Under the pieces are notes generated by a model. That model worked only from the letters and a program-made list of their open reading frames with translations, made no database searches and was not told where the DNA came from. Positions 42,864 through 58,538 of a stretch of DNA of 64,000 nt are shown one piece after another. Source of the stretch: Fictibacillus phosphorivorans (GTDB taxonomy: Bacteria; Bacillota; Bacilli; Bacillales; Fictibacillaceae); assembly GCF_023715845.1 (NCBI RefSeq), contig NZ_JAMBOR010000008.1, positions 1 to 64,000 on the forward strand, given 5' to 3'. Position 1 is the stretch's first letter. Every line of letters begins with the position of its first letter. Position numbers and translations under genes: made by a program.

Positions 42864-43280
42864 ATGCCAAACAAAGAGGATGTAATCTCGATAATGAAAA
42901 AAGAGATCGAACTGCTTTGGGCTAGTGAAAAGTATACTGTGATGGCTAAAGGCTACAACTTCTATAAAGATATTCAGGGCAATATGAGAGAAGCACAATC
43001 TGAGGAAGATTATATAGAGATCAGAGACCTGATAGCAGAATATAAATTGAAGCTTTATGATAAAAAAGCACTTATTAATACATCGGAACATATTTGGGGT
43101 TATTTTAAAAAAGAAGCAGAAGAAGCTGAAAAAAAACACTTCTTTTCTTTGCTGGATGAGTTGAAGCGAGTTGAGGACGAGCAGTTCGACGAGATCCCTT
43201 ACGAAATTCAGCTGTACTTGCACTTTTTGCTTCAAAAATACCCCTCTGACTATTTAAAACGATCTACTTTTATAAAATAG
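42864..43280 (+). CDS. YbgA-like (DUF1722) protein
   Basis: A 138-residue helical, soluble protein. The opening IELLWASEKYTVMAKGYNFYKDIQGNM, abridged, and later EIPYEIQLYLHFLLQKYP follow the DUF1722/YbgA pattern, here as a stand-alone domain without DUF523. Function unknown; the family has been linked to DNA repair gene clusters only by context. No clear ribosome site precedes ATG 42864; translation may be coupled to the upstream gene. ATG 42894 is an alternative with AGAGG some distance upstream. Confidence 0.65.
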   Translation: MPNKEDVISIMKKEIELLWASEKYTVMAKGYNFYKDIQGNMREAQSEEDYIEIRDLIAEYKLKLYDKKALINTSEHIWGYFKKEAEEAEKKHFFSLLDELKRVEDEQFDEIPYEIQLYLHFLLQKYPSDYLKRSTFIK

Positions 43281-43323
43281 GGAGGGTGCGGTCCAACTTT
43301 TGCGGGCTGCATCCTTATTTTTT
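43278..43323 (+). terminator. Rho-independent terminator of the DUF1722-type gene
   Basis: AGGGTGCGGTCC pairs with GGGCTGCATCCT through G-T pairs, then ATTTTTTT. Confidence 0.82.
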
Positions 43324-43337
43324 TGCAAAATAGGGGC

Positions 43338-43356
43338 GGTTTCGGACACCGAAACC
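43338..43356. other. Perfect hairpin without U-tract
   Basis: GGTTTCGG-ACA-CCGAAACC. It lies between the plus-strand terminator and array C2. A consensus ribosome site TAAGGAGGT follows at 43372-43381 but no ORF does. Confidence 0.5.
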
Positions 43357-43391
43357 ATTTCAGTTATATACCTAAGGAGGTATTTTTATCA

Positions 43392-43490
43392 AGAATCCCA
43401 CGTTATTTCGAAAAATCCCACGTTATATGAATTTTTTCCTGCGTTAAATGAAATAATCCCACGTTAAATGGAAAATAACCACGAGTCGAC
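43392..43490 (+). repeat. Phased CCACGTTAA array, copy C2 (5 units)
   Basis: Cores begin at 43399, 43419, 43439 (CTGCGTTAA), 43460 and 43480, with steps 20, 20, 21 and 20. Units read AATCCCACGTTAWWTG with variable ends. The final unit AAATAACCACGAGTCGAC is identical to the end of copy C1. It lies in the 322-base gap between the convergent ends of the DUF1722-type gene and glpD. Confidence 0.85.
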
Positions 43491-43547
43491 ACCTCACGAC
43501 AAAGTTCGCCCGCACGTCGCCCTCGCATCCTCACCCTCACCACGACA

Positions 43548-43582
43548 CAAAAAAAGCAACCCCGCACCAATACGGGATCGCT
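43548..43582 (-). terminator. Rho-independent terminator of glpD
   Basis: On the minus strand AGCGATCCCG pairs with CGGGGTTGCT around TATTGGTG and is followed by T7. Confidence 0.88.
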
Positions 43583-43602
43583 CTCACTTCAATCGTACCT
43601 GT

Positions 43603-45267
43603 TTATTCGTTTATGGGTTCAATCGATAGTCTCAGCTGCTCTTCAAACTGTGCGGCGTGATCATGTTTTTGCTCGGCATCCCAGCCCAATTTATCAGCCA
43701 TGCAGCTGATGACGTTGTCCTTCCATTTGTATACCGTATCGATGTCAAAGTATAAAGCGGAGATACGGCGGATCAAGAAGTCTGATGGTGTTGAAGCCAT
43801 CTCGTAATCGAGTGCATAGAGAAGAGATGCGTATAAGCTCTTTGGCAAGTTATATTTTTTCGCTTCTTCCCCTTGATCTTTCATCAATCCATAGACGATA
43901 TCAATATTCGTTCCATAACGCTGAACCAGTTCTTTTGCTTTTGCTTCATCAAGCCCTAATGCAAGACCTTCTTGGACTTTCGTACGTAAAAAGTCTCCGA
44001 AGTTTTCGCTTCCGCCCATTTTACCGCCTGAGAGTTCCAGATGCTGCGTTCTGCAATGGGGGAACTTTGCACCTTCTTCGTCTCTTAACTGATCACGTAC
44101 GATATCGACTACTTTTTCCGCCATTTTGCGGTAGCCTGTAAGCTTTCCGCCAGCGATCGTCAATAAACCGGATGGAGAGTGAAAGACTTCATCTTTTCTT
44201 GAAATTTCAGATGGACCTTTTTTCGGTTCGTGAATCAACGGACGTAATCCTGACCAAGAAGATTCAACATCATCACGGGTAATCTTCACTTCTGGGAACA
44301 TGAAAGAGATCGTGTTCAGGACATAATTCAGATCTTCCTCTGTCATACCAGGATTTGCGAGGTCTCCTTTATAATCAGTATCTGTTGTTCCTACATATGT
44401 TTTGCCCGCTCTTGGGATCGCAAATACCATTCGGCCATCTTCTGTGTCGTAATATACCGCCTGTTTGAGCGGGAACTTCGACTGGTCGATCACGAGGTGG
44501 ATTCCTTTTGTATGATGGATCTCCTTTCCTGTTTTCGAACGGTCTTCTTCGCGGAGTTCATCCACCCAAGGACCCGTGGCGTTCACGATCTTCTTCGCAT
44601 AGATCTCATGCACTTCGCCAGTGAGCTGATCTTCAACTTTTACACCGACTGCTCTTTTTCCGTCATAGATAAAACCGGTCACTTTCGAATAGTTCACGGC
44701 AGAGGCACCCCGATCAACTGCTTCCTTCATGATCTCAAGTGTCAATCGTGCATCATCCGTCTTATATTCTACATAATAGCCGCCGCCTTGAAGTCCGCTC
44801 TTTTTCAATAATGGCTCACGTTTCAATGTTTCTGTTGCAGAGAGCATCTTTCTGCGTTCATTCTTTTTTACTCCCGCTAAAAAATCATAGACTTTTAATC
44901 CGATCGATGTTGAGAATTTACCGAACGTTCCATTTTTGTAGATCGGAAGAAGCATCCATTCGGGTGTTGTTACATGCGGGGCGTTCTCATAAACGATCGC
45001 ACGCTCTTTCCCGACTTCCGCCACGAGCTTTACTTCAAACTGTTTCAAATAGCGCAATCCGCCGTGAACGAGTTTCGTGGAACGGCTTGAGGTTCCTGCT
45101 GCAAAATCCTGCATCTCAACGAGTCCAACTTTCATTCCACGTGTCTGTGCATCGAGTAGGATGCCTGCACCCGTCACTCCGCCACCGATTACAAGCAGAT
45201 CAAGCTTTTGTTTTTTCATATTTTCGATGATTGTTCCTCTATGATAGGTTGAAAATGCTGCTGTCAT
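43603..45267 (-). CDS. glpD: Aerobic glycerol-3-phosphate dehydrogenase GlpD
   Basis: A 554-residue membrane-associated flavoenzyme that oxidises glycerol 3-phosphate to dihydroxyacetone phosphate and passes electrons to quinone. The FAD site is LLVIGGGVTGAGILLDA, followed by GTSSRSTKLVHGGLRYL. GRMVFAIPRAGKTYVGTTD and SWSGLRPLI are family-typical. The ATG at 45265-45267 has GAAGGAG upstream. It has its own promoter and leader terminator (GlpP control) just after glpK. Confidence 0.96.
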   Translation of the reverse strand: MTAAFSTYHRGTIIENMKKQKLDLLVIGGGVTGAGILLDAQTRGMKVGLVEMQDFAAGTSSRSTKLVHGGLRYLKQFEVKLVAEVGKERAIVYENAPHVTTPEWMLLPIYKNGTFGKFSTSIGLKVYDFLAGVKKNERRKMLSATETLKREPLLKKSGLQGGGYYVEYKTDDARLTLEIMKEAVDRGASAVNYSKVTGFIYDGKRAVGVKVEDQLTGEVHEIYAKKIVNATGPWVDELREEDRSKTGKEIHHTKGIHLVIDQSKFPLKQAVYYDTEDGRMVFAIPRAGKTYVGTTDTDYKGDLANPGMTEEDLNYVLNTISFMFPEVKITRDDVESSWSGLRPLIHEPKKGPSEISRKDEVFHSPSGLLTIAGGKLTGYRKMAEKVVDIVRDQLRDEEGAKFPHCRTQHLELSGGKMGGSENFGDFLRTKVQEGLALGLDEAKAKELVQRYGTNIDIVYGLMKDQGEEAKKYNLPKSLYASLLYALDYEMASTPSDFLIRRISALYFDIDTVYKWKDNVISCMADKLGWDAEQKHDHAAQFEEQLRLSIEPINE

Positions 45268-45378
45268 TTCCTTTCACTCCTTCTCCTTAGAACCGCCGGA
45301 CACATAAGGCTATGGGATAGTTTTCCCGTAAAATTGCGCTGCAACACACAAATTCATGATCGGTGCGTTTTTTAACGC

Positions 45379-45430
45379 AAAAAAGAGACCACAAGAACCC
45401 CGCATTTGCTTACGAGGTTTTGTGGTCTCT
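45379..45430 (-). promoter_or_regulatory. glpD leader terminator, likely GlpP-controlled
   Basis: On the minus strand AGAGACCACA pairs with TGTGGTCTCT and inner bases ACCTCG with CGGGGT, followed by T6. It lies about 30 bases past the predicted glpD start site and 110 bases before the glpD ATG, so it is an attenuator for glpD. It may also end glpK transcripts. TTGGAGATC lies just upstream, and the glpF leader has TGGAGATC in the same place. Confidence 0.8.
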
Positions 45431-45466
45431 CCTGATCTCCAACCGGTTCAATATCAACTTAGGTTT

Positions 45467-45494
45467 AGTATAACGTAAATATAAACTTTTTCAA
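45467..45494 (-). promoter_or_regulatory. Predicted sigma-A promoter of glpD
   Basis: -10 TATACT (45467-45472) and -35 TTGAAA (45489-45494) with a 16-base spacer, just beyond the glpK stop. Confidence 0.72.
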
Positions 45495-45498
45495 AGGG

Positions 45499-47031
<1,533 letters not shown>

Positions 47032-47034
47032 CTA

Positions 47035-47862
47035 TTAGTTTTCGATTCTATCTCCGTGCGGTAAGGCATGTGTTCCTTTTTGCCCCAACATGAACGTGAT
47101 GCCGAATATTCCGATACACACGATCGTCCAGATCCAAAATAGTGAAGTGACTTTACCGGTGAAAACCGCTTGATAGAACAACGCTCCGAATACTCCGCCA
47201 AGGACTGGGCCTGCAACTGGAATCCATGCATACGTCCAATTTGAACCGCCTTTTCCTGGAATCGGCAAGATCGCGTGTGCGATCCTTGGTCCTAAATCAC
47301 GTGCAGGATTGATCGCATAGCCAGTAGGGCCGCCGAGTGATAGCCCGATGGCAACGATCAAGAAACCGACGATCAGCGGATTGAGTCCTTCTGAAAATTT
47401 ATTCGCTCCGATCGATAATAATCCTACCAACAAAACGGCGGTTCCGATAAATTCGGAGAGTAAATTCGAAAATGTGTGCGGAATCGCCGGGTCGGTTGAG
47501 AAGACGCCGAGCTTTACCGCTTTATCTTTTGTCGCTTTCCAATGGGGCAGGAAGTGGAAGTACACCACGATTCCACCAAGCATTCCGCCGATTACTTGAG
47601 CGGTGATGTACATTGGTACATCGCTCCAAGCAAATTCCCCAATTGCAGCAAATCCGAGTGTTACAGCTGGGTTGACGTGCGCTCCGCTGAAGTTTCCGAC
47701 CGCATAAACCGCCATCGCTACAGCAAGTCCCCACGCTAATGAAACAACAATCCACCCGCCGTCTTGTGCCTTTGATTTATTCAAGGACACATTCGCAACA
47801 ACGCCTCCTCCAAATATGATCAAGATCATCGTGCCGACCAGTTCTGCCATAAATGTAGACAT
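47035..47862 (-). CDS. glpF: Glycerol uptake facilitator GlpF
   Basis: A 275-residue aquaglyceroporin that lets glycerol diffuse in. The two pore half-helices are NPAVTLGFA and NPARDLGPR, the latter with Arg and Asp (aquaglyceroporin type). Six membrane helices. The start is ATG 47860-47862 after GGAGG; the longer frame from 47952 would translate the leader. First gene of glpF-glpK. Confidence 0.95.
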   Translation of the reverse strand: MSTFMAELVGTMILIIFGGGVVANVSLNKSKAQDGGWIVVSLAWGLAVAMAVYAVGNFSGAHVNPAVTLGFAAIGEFAWSDVPMYITAQVIGGMLGGIVVYFHFLPHWKATKDKAVKLGVFSTDPAIPHTFSNLLSEFIGTAVLLVGLLSIGANKFSEGLNPLIVGFLIVAIGLSLGGPTGYAINPARDLGPRIAHAILPIPGKGGSNWTYAWIPVAGPVLGGVFGALFYQAVFTGKVTSLFWIWTIVCIGIFGITFMLGQKGTHALPHGDRIEN

Positions 47863-47935
47863 CCCTTTTTCCTCCTTTATGCTAAAAGACAAGATGTTTT
47901 TGTGTGATAGCTTTTTGTACCGTGATGGAAAGAAC

Positions 47936-47992
47936 AAAAAAAGACCCAGCAAAAGATACTTATAGTGGTCGCTATAAGTTACCCTTTGTGGA
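47936..47992 (-). promoter_or_regulatory. glpF leader attenuator
   Basis: In the 160-base leader, ACTTATAG pairs with CTATAAGT (47958-47979), with a downstream GGGTC and a T7 run (47942-47936). TGGAGATC lies upstream, as in the glpD leader. The exact terminator pairing is not resolved by eye, but the layout fits GlpP antitermination. Confidence 0.65.
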
Positions 47993-48029
47993 TCTCCATG
48001 TTCTCCGTCACGTTTATGAACTTGTCTTT

Positions 48030-48057
48030 ATTATAGCAAGGATGTAAACGTTGTCAA
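48030..48057 (-). promoter_or_regulatory. glpF promoter with overlapping cre
   Basis: -10 TATAAT (48030-48035) and -35 TTGACA (48052-48057), 16 bases apart. A cre-like site TGACAACGTTTACA (48043-48056, one mismatch) fills the spacer, so CcpA would block polymerase binding and give catabolite repression. Confidence 0.85.
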
Positions 48058-48076
48058 ATGTTATATGGAAAAAGAA

Positions 48077-48622
48077 TTAAATCCACAATTCTGGATTGGA
48101 AGTCGTTACCGCTTCCGCTCCTGCCTCTAGGGCTTGGAGGACATTTTCTTTCGTTCGGATCAGCCCGCCGGCAATGATGGGTATTTGTGCTTGCTCTCTC
48201 ACTTCATTTATAATTTCCGGCATAATCCCAGGTAAAACCTCTAAATAATCGGGCTGGGCACGTTCGATTACTTTATAACTTGTTTCGAGTGCCAGTGAAT
48301 CTAATAAAAACAAACGCTGAACCGCGATCATGTTTCTCTTTTTCGCCCGGATGATACAGTTTGAGCGAGTTGAAATAATCCCCGCTGGTTTCATTTCCTG
48401 AGCTAAAAAATCTACAGCATACTCATTTGCTTTCAGACCATTGATCAGATCCAAATGGATGAGCACTTTCTTTTTTCGTTCATTTGCCATGGAAATCATA
48501 AATTTCAGCTGGCTGATATGGGTATCTAAACAAACGATGTATGTATATTTACTCTTTAACAGCTTCTCAAAATCCTTCATCTTTCTGGCTGCGGGTAACA
48601 CTCTTTGACCGTGAAAGCTCAT
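48077..48622 (-). CDS. glpP: Glycerol operon antiterminator GlpP
   Basis: A 181-residue RNA-binding antiterminator that, with glycerol 3-phosphate, lets polymerase pass the glp leader terminators. The fold is a TIM-barrel; motifs KVLIHLDLINGLKANEYAVDFL (abridged), IISTRSNCIIRAKK and IPIIAGGLIRTKEN are the family signatures. The start is ATG 48620-48622 after AGAGGAG. It lies directly upstream of the glpF promoter. Confidence 0.93.
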   Translation of the reverse strand: MSFHGQRVLPAARKMKDFEKLLKSKYTYIVCLDTHISQLKFMISMANERKKKVLIHLDLINGLKANEYAVDFLAQEMKPAGIISTRSNCIIRAKKRNMIAVQRLFLLDSLALETSYKVIERAQPDYLEVLPGIMPEIINEVREQAQIPIIAGGLIRTKENVLQALEAGAEAVTTSNPELWI

Positions 48623-48791
48623 CGTGCACACTCCTCTAATCTTTCTTATCATTATCATTTAGTCTGTTTTTTATTGGTTGATCGCCCTTTTTTATATTCT
48701 GTGATAATAACACATACCAACTCCAGCGGACGAGCATTTAATGTAGTGTAGCTTAAACGAAGCAGTACTTTCCTGTAAGGAGATGATATTC

Positions 48792-48971
48792 ATGCTCAAA
48801 AAACACACAAAAAATTTATTCTCTCCTTATAGACGTTTTCCGGAACCTTTTGGAGACGAAGTAACAGAAACGGTTGTGAAACAAGAAGCGTTAACGGTTT
48901 CTAAGGAAAACGGATGTGACAGCTACTTTAAGCTAATAGACGATTTGCCAACTGTTTTCGGCAGATCGTAA
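48792..48971 (+). CDS. Hypothetical small protein
   Basis: A 59-residue soluble protein starting MLKKHTKNLFSPYRRFPEPFG. AAGGAG lies nine bases before ATG 48792. No membrane helix or known motif; one Cys. Divergent from glpP. Coding is supported only by the ribosome site and by the fact that a hairpin follows. Confidence 0.5.
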   Translation: MLKKHTKNLFSPYRRFPEPFGDEVTETVVKQEALTVSKENGCDSYFKLIDDLPTVFGRS

Positions 48972-49041
48972 AAATCACCCTTCCCCAAAATAGTTATTTT
49001 CATTTCAAACCCTCATCCACCCTTGTCCACCTCAAAAAATA

Positions 49042-49092
49042 GGGGCTGATTCGAAAGGTCATGTTACGTGTCCTTTTGGGTCAGCCCCTCCC
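49042..49092 (+). terminator. Long imperfect hairpin after the 48792 gene
   Basis: GGGGCTGATTCGAAAGG pairs with CCTTTTGGGTCAGCCCC with a few mismatches. The T-run after it is short, so termination strength is uncertain. Confidence 0.5.
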
Positions 49093-49149
49093 TTATTTAA
49101 AGCTTCAATGATGAGTTTAAAAAATGGTAGTAACATGTACTTTTTTGAG

Positions 49150-49182
49150 AGGATGGCTGACTAACGTCAGCCTCTTTTTTTG
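49150..49182 (+). terminator. Rho-independent terminator
   Basis: GAGG-TGGCTGACTAACGTCAGCCTC, then T7 (spelled with one bulge). A near-identical stem TTGGCTGAC/GTCAGCC follows the lipoprotein gene at 57305. Confidence 0.78.
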
Positions 49183-49202
49183 GATTAAGGTCTCTATGTA
49201 GA

Positions 49203-49352
49203 TTTCACGGTACGTGTTTTTTTATTCTGTTACACGTTCGCTCAAGATGCCCCACTTTTCGCTCAAAACTCTTGAGTTACGCTCAGAATCGCCGAGTTAC
49301 GCTCAAAATTCTTGATCTTCGCTCAGAATGGGTAACTTTTCGCTCAACCTTG
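49203..49352 (+). repeat. Phased CGCTCA array, copy A3 (leader + 6 units)
   Basis: Leader TTTCACGGTACGTG, a T-run, then TTCTGTTACACGTT. CGCTCA cores begin at 49239, 49260, 49280, 49300, 49320 and 49341 (steps 21, 20, 20, 20, 21). It lies in the 459-base gap between the 48792 gene and the 3' end of atpC. The gap also holds the two hairpins at 49042 and 49150 and the atp terminator, and no gene. Confidence 0.9.
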
Positions 49353-49377
49353 CTGATTCGTGTCTTACTTTGCATTA

Positions 49378-49425
49378 AAAAAAGGCCTGAACTCAAAAGT
49401 TGTTACACTTTCGAGTTCAAGCCCC
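49378..49425 (-). terminator. Rho-independent terminator of the atp operon
   Basis: On the minus strand GGGGCTTGAACTC pairs with GAGTTCAGGCC and is followed by T7. Confidence 0.92.
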
Positions 49426-49430
49426 TTAAA

Positions 49431-49844
<414 letters not shown>

Positions 49845-49860
49845 TTACCCCTTTCAGGCA

Positions 49861-51291
<1,431 letters not shown>

Positions 51292-51309
51292 TCAACGATT
51301 AAAAAAGTT

Positions 51310-52161
<852 letters not shown>

Positions 52162-52294
52162 TCAATTTCACCACCTTTATAGCGGAGGTTTAAAATTCTG
52201 GTTAATCCATCCTTTTAAACAAACCTTTTTAGTAAGCTGGTTGCAGGGTGCGTAACGTTACGCACCGCTGCTTTTAGGTCTTTATCTATAAAAC

Positions 52295-54898
<2,604 letters not shown>

Positions 54899-54985
54899 TC
54901 AATCATACATAAGGAATGGCGAAGGGTAGTCCCTTACGGAAACTTGCTTCGCCATTATAGAAATCGTAATAAACAGTGGTTATGA

Positions 54986-55228
<243 letters not shown>

Positions 55229-55284
55229 TTAAAATTTTTATGAAAATTGGCTTCTATATATAGAAGCTTGATATTTCCCGATAA

Positions 55285-55995
<711 letters not shown>

Positions 55996-56001
55996 CTATG
56001 T

Positions 56002-56388
56002 TCACCTCTTTTCCTTTGGAGTGCTAGAGCTTAAAGTTAGTGAATCTATTAACATGATAATGTAGACTGCCATCAATCCCACTACCACACTTAATAAATG
56101 AAAATGTTCCGGGTATTTCATCGCGATGAGCACCGCTAACCCCGCTGTTAGGAGTCTGGAAAGAGAACCGAGTGTCTTCACCTTTCTTTTCTGGATCACA
56201 GCTTGTCCCATACGTTCGATCTTGGAGTACATACTCCATAGATTGTAGAGACTGAAAACCGTACCTAGAGCCAGTCCTAAAAAGATGGTTTTGTAAGGAG
56301 TAACAGCATAACCGAGGAATAGAAGCGAGAGCAGAAACAATGTGTACTTTATGTATTTGAAAAACACTAATTTGTACTCATTCATCAT
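56002..56388 (-). CDS. atpI: ATP synthase protein I
   Basis: A 128-residue protein with four membrane helices (about 12-30, 34-52, 72-88, 95-115) and a basic loop KIERMGQAVIQKRKVK. AtpI helps assemble the c-ring. Its ATG overlaps the atpZ stop (ATGA). Confidence 0.9.
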   Translation of the reverse strand: MMNEYKLVFFKYIKYTLFLLSLLFLGYAVTPYKTIFLGLALGTVFSLYNLWSMYSKIERMGQAVIQKRKVKTLGSLSRLLTAGLAVLIAMKYPEHFHLLSVVVGLMAVYIIMLIDSLTLSSSTPKEKR

Positions 56389-56609
56389 TGCCCGTCCCCT
56401 GAAAACTTCGAAATTAAGCGGATCATCCCATAAACACCTGCTCCAAGACCAAGAAACAACCCGATGATGAGGAAGATTGGAAATGCGTTGCCGATGTACT
56501 CATCAAGCCATTTCCCTCCAAAAAGTCCGATCAATATGCAGCCAACCAGCTGAGAGAGAATGCCAGACATTAAAGCCATCGCTTTATAAGGGCGTTTCCC
56601 ATTACTCAT
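56385..56609 (-). CDS. atpZ: AtpZ/AtpI-like F1Fo operon membrane protein
   Basis: A 74-residue two-helix protein (about 12-32 and 42-62) with LSQLVGCILIGLFGGKWLDEYIG, abridged, and LFLGLGAGVYGMIRL. This is the AtpZ family that heads atp operons of bacilli and is linked to Mg2+ supply or assembly. The ATG is at 56607-56609 with AGGAAGG upstream. First gene of the operon. Confidence 0.85.
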   Translation of the reverse strand: MSNGKRPYKAMALMSGILSQLVGCILIGLFGGKWLDEYIGNAFPIFLIIGLFLGLGAGVYGMIRLISKFSGDGQ

Positions 56610-56701
56610 AAATGTGGACTCCTTCCTCCTAGGAACAGGTAATTTTTCTTAGAAAACCCTTGAAAAGACAAGAATGTAAACCTTACCATATTCCCTTTGT
56701 A

Positions 56702-56730
56702 AGAATACAATAGTGACATTTCTATGTCAA
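56702..56730 (-). promoter_or_regulatory. Predicted sigma-A promoter of the atp operon
   Basis: -10 TATTCT (56702-56707) and -35 TTGACA (56725-56730), 17 bases apart on the minus strand, giving a leader of about 85 bases. Confidence 0.82.
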
Positions 56731-56897
56731 CGACTTCCGGGACGGTTTATTAAATAAATTGTGGAAATTTTGTGGCTTGTTTTAAAGGTTTATAGTTAAC
56801 ATTGTGTACTATCTATTCCTCTATTTTCCATGAAATCGAATAATTCTACTCATTTGATAAATACTTACATTAAATATATGGAAGGAGCTTGGTCAAA

Positions 56898-57305
56898 ATG
56901 AAACAAAAAGTACTCATTTTGTTCATGGTGATGGCTGTTTTTGCAACAGGATGCATGAACAACGACAAAAAACCGGTAGAAGAGTCTCGCGATATGAGAA
57001 ATAATGTCGAGAACGATCGCGATAAACCATTGAACGTCCAATATAATGATCAGACACCAACGAACATGACGGAGACGAATTATGCAAAATGGGGCAAAAT
57101 TGCCTTACAAGAAACAAAAAAGAAGTATCCGAACAGCCGTGTCAGTGATTATCAATATGACACGCGCAAAATAGCCCCTGATGGAACAATCACCGATTAC
57201 TTTGATTTTACGGTGTTCCAAGATCATAAGAAGCACTTGGTGAAAGTTGGCGTTATGCACGATAATGAGAACCTGATCGATATAAAGTTTGAAGAAACCA
57301 CTTAA
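56898..57305 (+). CDS. Lipoprotein with DUF3889-like domain
   Basis: A 135-residue lipoprotein; the signal ends in FATGC. After a polar linker (about 22-60) the YAKWGKIALQETKKKYP...FDFTVFQDHKKHLVKVGV region matches DUF3889 of Bacillus secreted proteins (YqzG/YhdC). Outside face of the membrane. The ATG has AAGGAG upstream, with a rather long spacing; TTG 56889 is the alternative. Divergent from the atp operon. Confidence 0.8.
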   Translation: MKQKVLILFMVMAVFATGCMNNDKKPVEESRDMRNNVENDRDKPLNVQYNDQTPTNMTETNYAKWGKIALQETKKKYPNSRVSDYQYDTRKIAPDGTITDYFDFTVFQDHKKHLVKVGVMHDNENLIDIKFEETT

Positions 57306-57315
57306 GTCATGGAAG

Positions 57316-57352
57316 TAAGGTTGGCTGACGATCGTCAGCCTTCTTTTTTGGT
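57316..57352 (+). terminator. Rho-independent terminator of the lipoprotein gene
   Basis: TTGGCTGACGATCGTCAGCC, with a G-T closing region, then TTCTTTTTT. Confidence 0.88.
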
Positions 57353-57371
57353 TTTTTGAAGGGTTCTAGCG

Positions 57372-57522
57372 TTTCACGGTACGTATTCTTTTATTCTGTT
57401 ACACGTTCGCTCAAGATGGGTCGGTTTTCGCTCAGAATCTCGCAGCTACGCTCAAAGATGCCCTCCTACGCTCAGAATCTTCAAGTTACGCTCAAAACAT
57501 ACCTACTTTCGCTCAAAAATAA
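57372..57522 (+). repeat. Phased CGCTCA array, copy A4 (leader + 6 units)
   Basis: Leader TTTCACGGTACGTATTC then TTCTGTTACACGTT; CGCTCA cores begin at 57408, 57429, 57449, 57469, 57489 and 57510, with steps 21, 20, 20, 20 and 21, the same pattern as copy A3. It lies between the convergent ends of the DUF3889 lipoprotein gene and upp (323-base gap), flanked by their terminators. Confidence 0.9.
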
Positions 57523-57564
57523 CTTTTCCTATTTAAATAAGTGCTTCAAATTGCTGAACAACAC

Positions 57565-57615
57565 AAAAAAACTGACCCATCAGAGGCAATTTCACCCTCT
57601 ATTGAGTCAGTTTTA
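57565..57615 (-). terminator. Rho-independent terminator of upp
   Basis: On the minus strand AAAACTGAC and GTCAGTTTT pair around a structured loop with TGGG/CTCA-type inner pairs, then T7. Confidence 0.85.
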
Positions 57616-57628
57616 TCATTTTTCTGGC

Positions 57629-58258
57629 TTATTTTGTTCCGTACAAACGGTCACCAGCGTCGCCAAGACCTGGTACGATGTATCCGTGGTCGTTCAGCTT
57701 CTCATCTAATGCAGCCAAGAAGATATCTACATCAGGGTGCTCGTCCTGGATCACTTTTACACCTTCTGGAGCAGCAACTAAGCACATCAGCTTAATGTTC
57801 TTTGCTCCGCGGTTTTTAATAGAATTAATTGCTGCAGAAGCAGATCCACCAGTTGCCAGCATCGGATCGATCACGATAAAGTCACGCTCTTCTACGTCAG
57901 AAGGAAGCTTTACGTAATATTCGATCGGTGTTAGCGTTTCAGGATCGCGGTAAAGACCAACGTGTCCTACTTTTGCTGCTGGAATCAGTTTAAGAATACC
58001 GTCTACCATACCAAGACCGGCACGAAGGATCGGTACTAGCCCTAGTTTTTTCCCGGCGATTGTTTTCATTGTCGCTTCAGCAACAGGCGTTTTCACCGTA
58101 ACTTCCTGTAAGGGAAGGTCACGCGTGATTTCAAAGGCCATCAGCCCTGCTACTTCGTCTACAAGCTCGCGAAATTCTTTTGTACCCGTTCTTTCATCTC
58201 GAATGTATGTCAATTTATGCTGAATTAACGGATGATCAAGGACATATACATTGCTCAT
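57629..58258 (-). CDS. upp: Uracil phosphoribosyltransferase
   Basis: A 209-residue salvage enzyme that makes UMP from uracil and PRPP. The PRPP site is [16 protein letters not shown], the uracil site [17 protein letters not shown] near the C-terminus, and [13 protein letters not shown] is typical. The ATG at 58256-58258 has AAAGGAGAGG upstream at a long spacing. The neighbours glyA and atp match B. subtilis, but an ABC pair is inserted between glyA and upp. Confidence 0.97.
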   Translation of the reverse strand: MSNVYVLDHPLIQHKLTYIRDERTGTKEFRELVDEVAGLMAFEITRDLPLQEVTVKTPVAEATMKTIAGKKLGLVPILRAGLGMVDGILKLIPAAKVGHVGLYRDPETLTPIEYYVKLPSDVEERDFIVIDPMLATGGSASAAINSIKNRGAKNIKLMCLVAAPEGVKVIQDEHPDVDIFLAALDEKLNDHGYIVPGLGDAGDRLYGTK

Positions 58259-58318
58259 GCTTAAAGCACCTCTCCTTTATGTAACTTTTATTGGCGTTTC
58301 TAAAAAAGCATCTCTAGC

Positions 58319-58347
58319 ATTGTACAGAAAAACAAGATGCACTTCAA
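58319..58347 (-). promoter_or_regulatory. Predicted sigma-A promoter of upp
   Basis: -10 TACAAT (58319-58324) and -35 TTGAAG (58342-58347), 17 bases apart on the minus strand, about 60 bases upstream of the upp ATG. Confidence 0.75.
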
Positions 58348-58488
58348 GGAAAATCAGCGGTAATGTTGCCGCAATATAGACTCCAAATATTTCTTGTTCA
58401 GCTCACTTGTTACTATTCCCCTTTTTAGCCGATGAAACCATGAAAAATGAACCGATTTTGCGGGTGTCTTCCCCAAAAAGACACCAAT

Positions 58489-58522
58489 AAAAAAAGAGTG
58501 CGGTACACACCAGCACTCTTAT
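58489..58522 (-). terminator. Rho-independent terminator of the ABC pair
   Basis: On the minus strand AAGAGTGC pairs with GCACTCTT around 11 bases, then T6. Confidence 0.9.
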
Positions 58523-58538
58523 ACATCATTCCTTATGA

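Noticed and set aside
45268-45378. T-box or other riboswitch ahead of glpD
   Set aside because: No T-box sequence or specifier stem; the terminator plus glpP context explain the leader better.
48623-48680. Fur box upstream of glpP (TGATAATGATAAG)
   Set aside because: Only one half matches the Fur consensus and nothing about glp genes suggests iron control.
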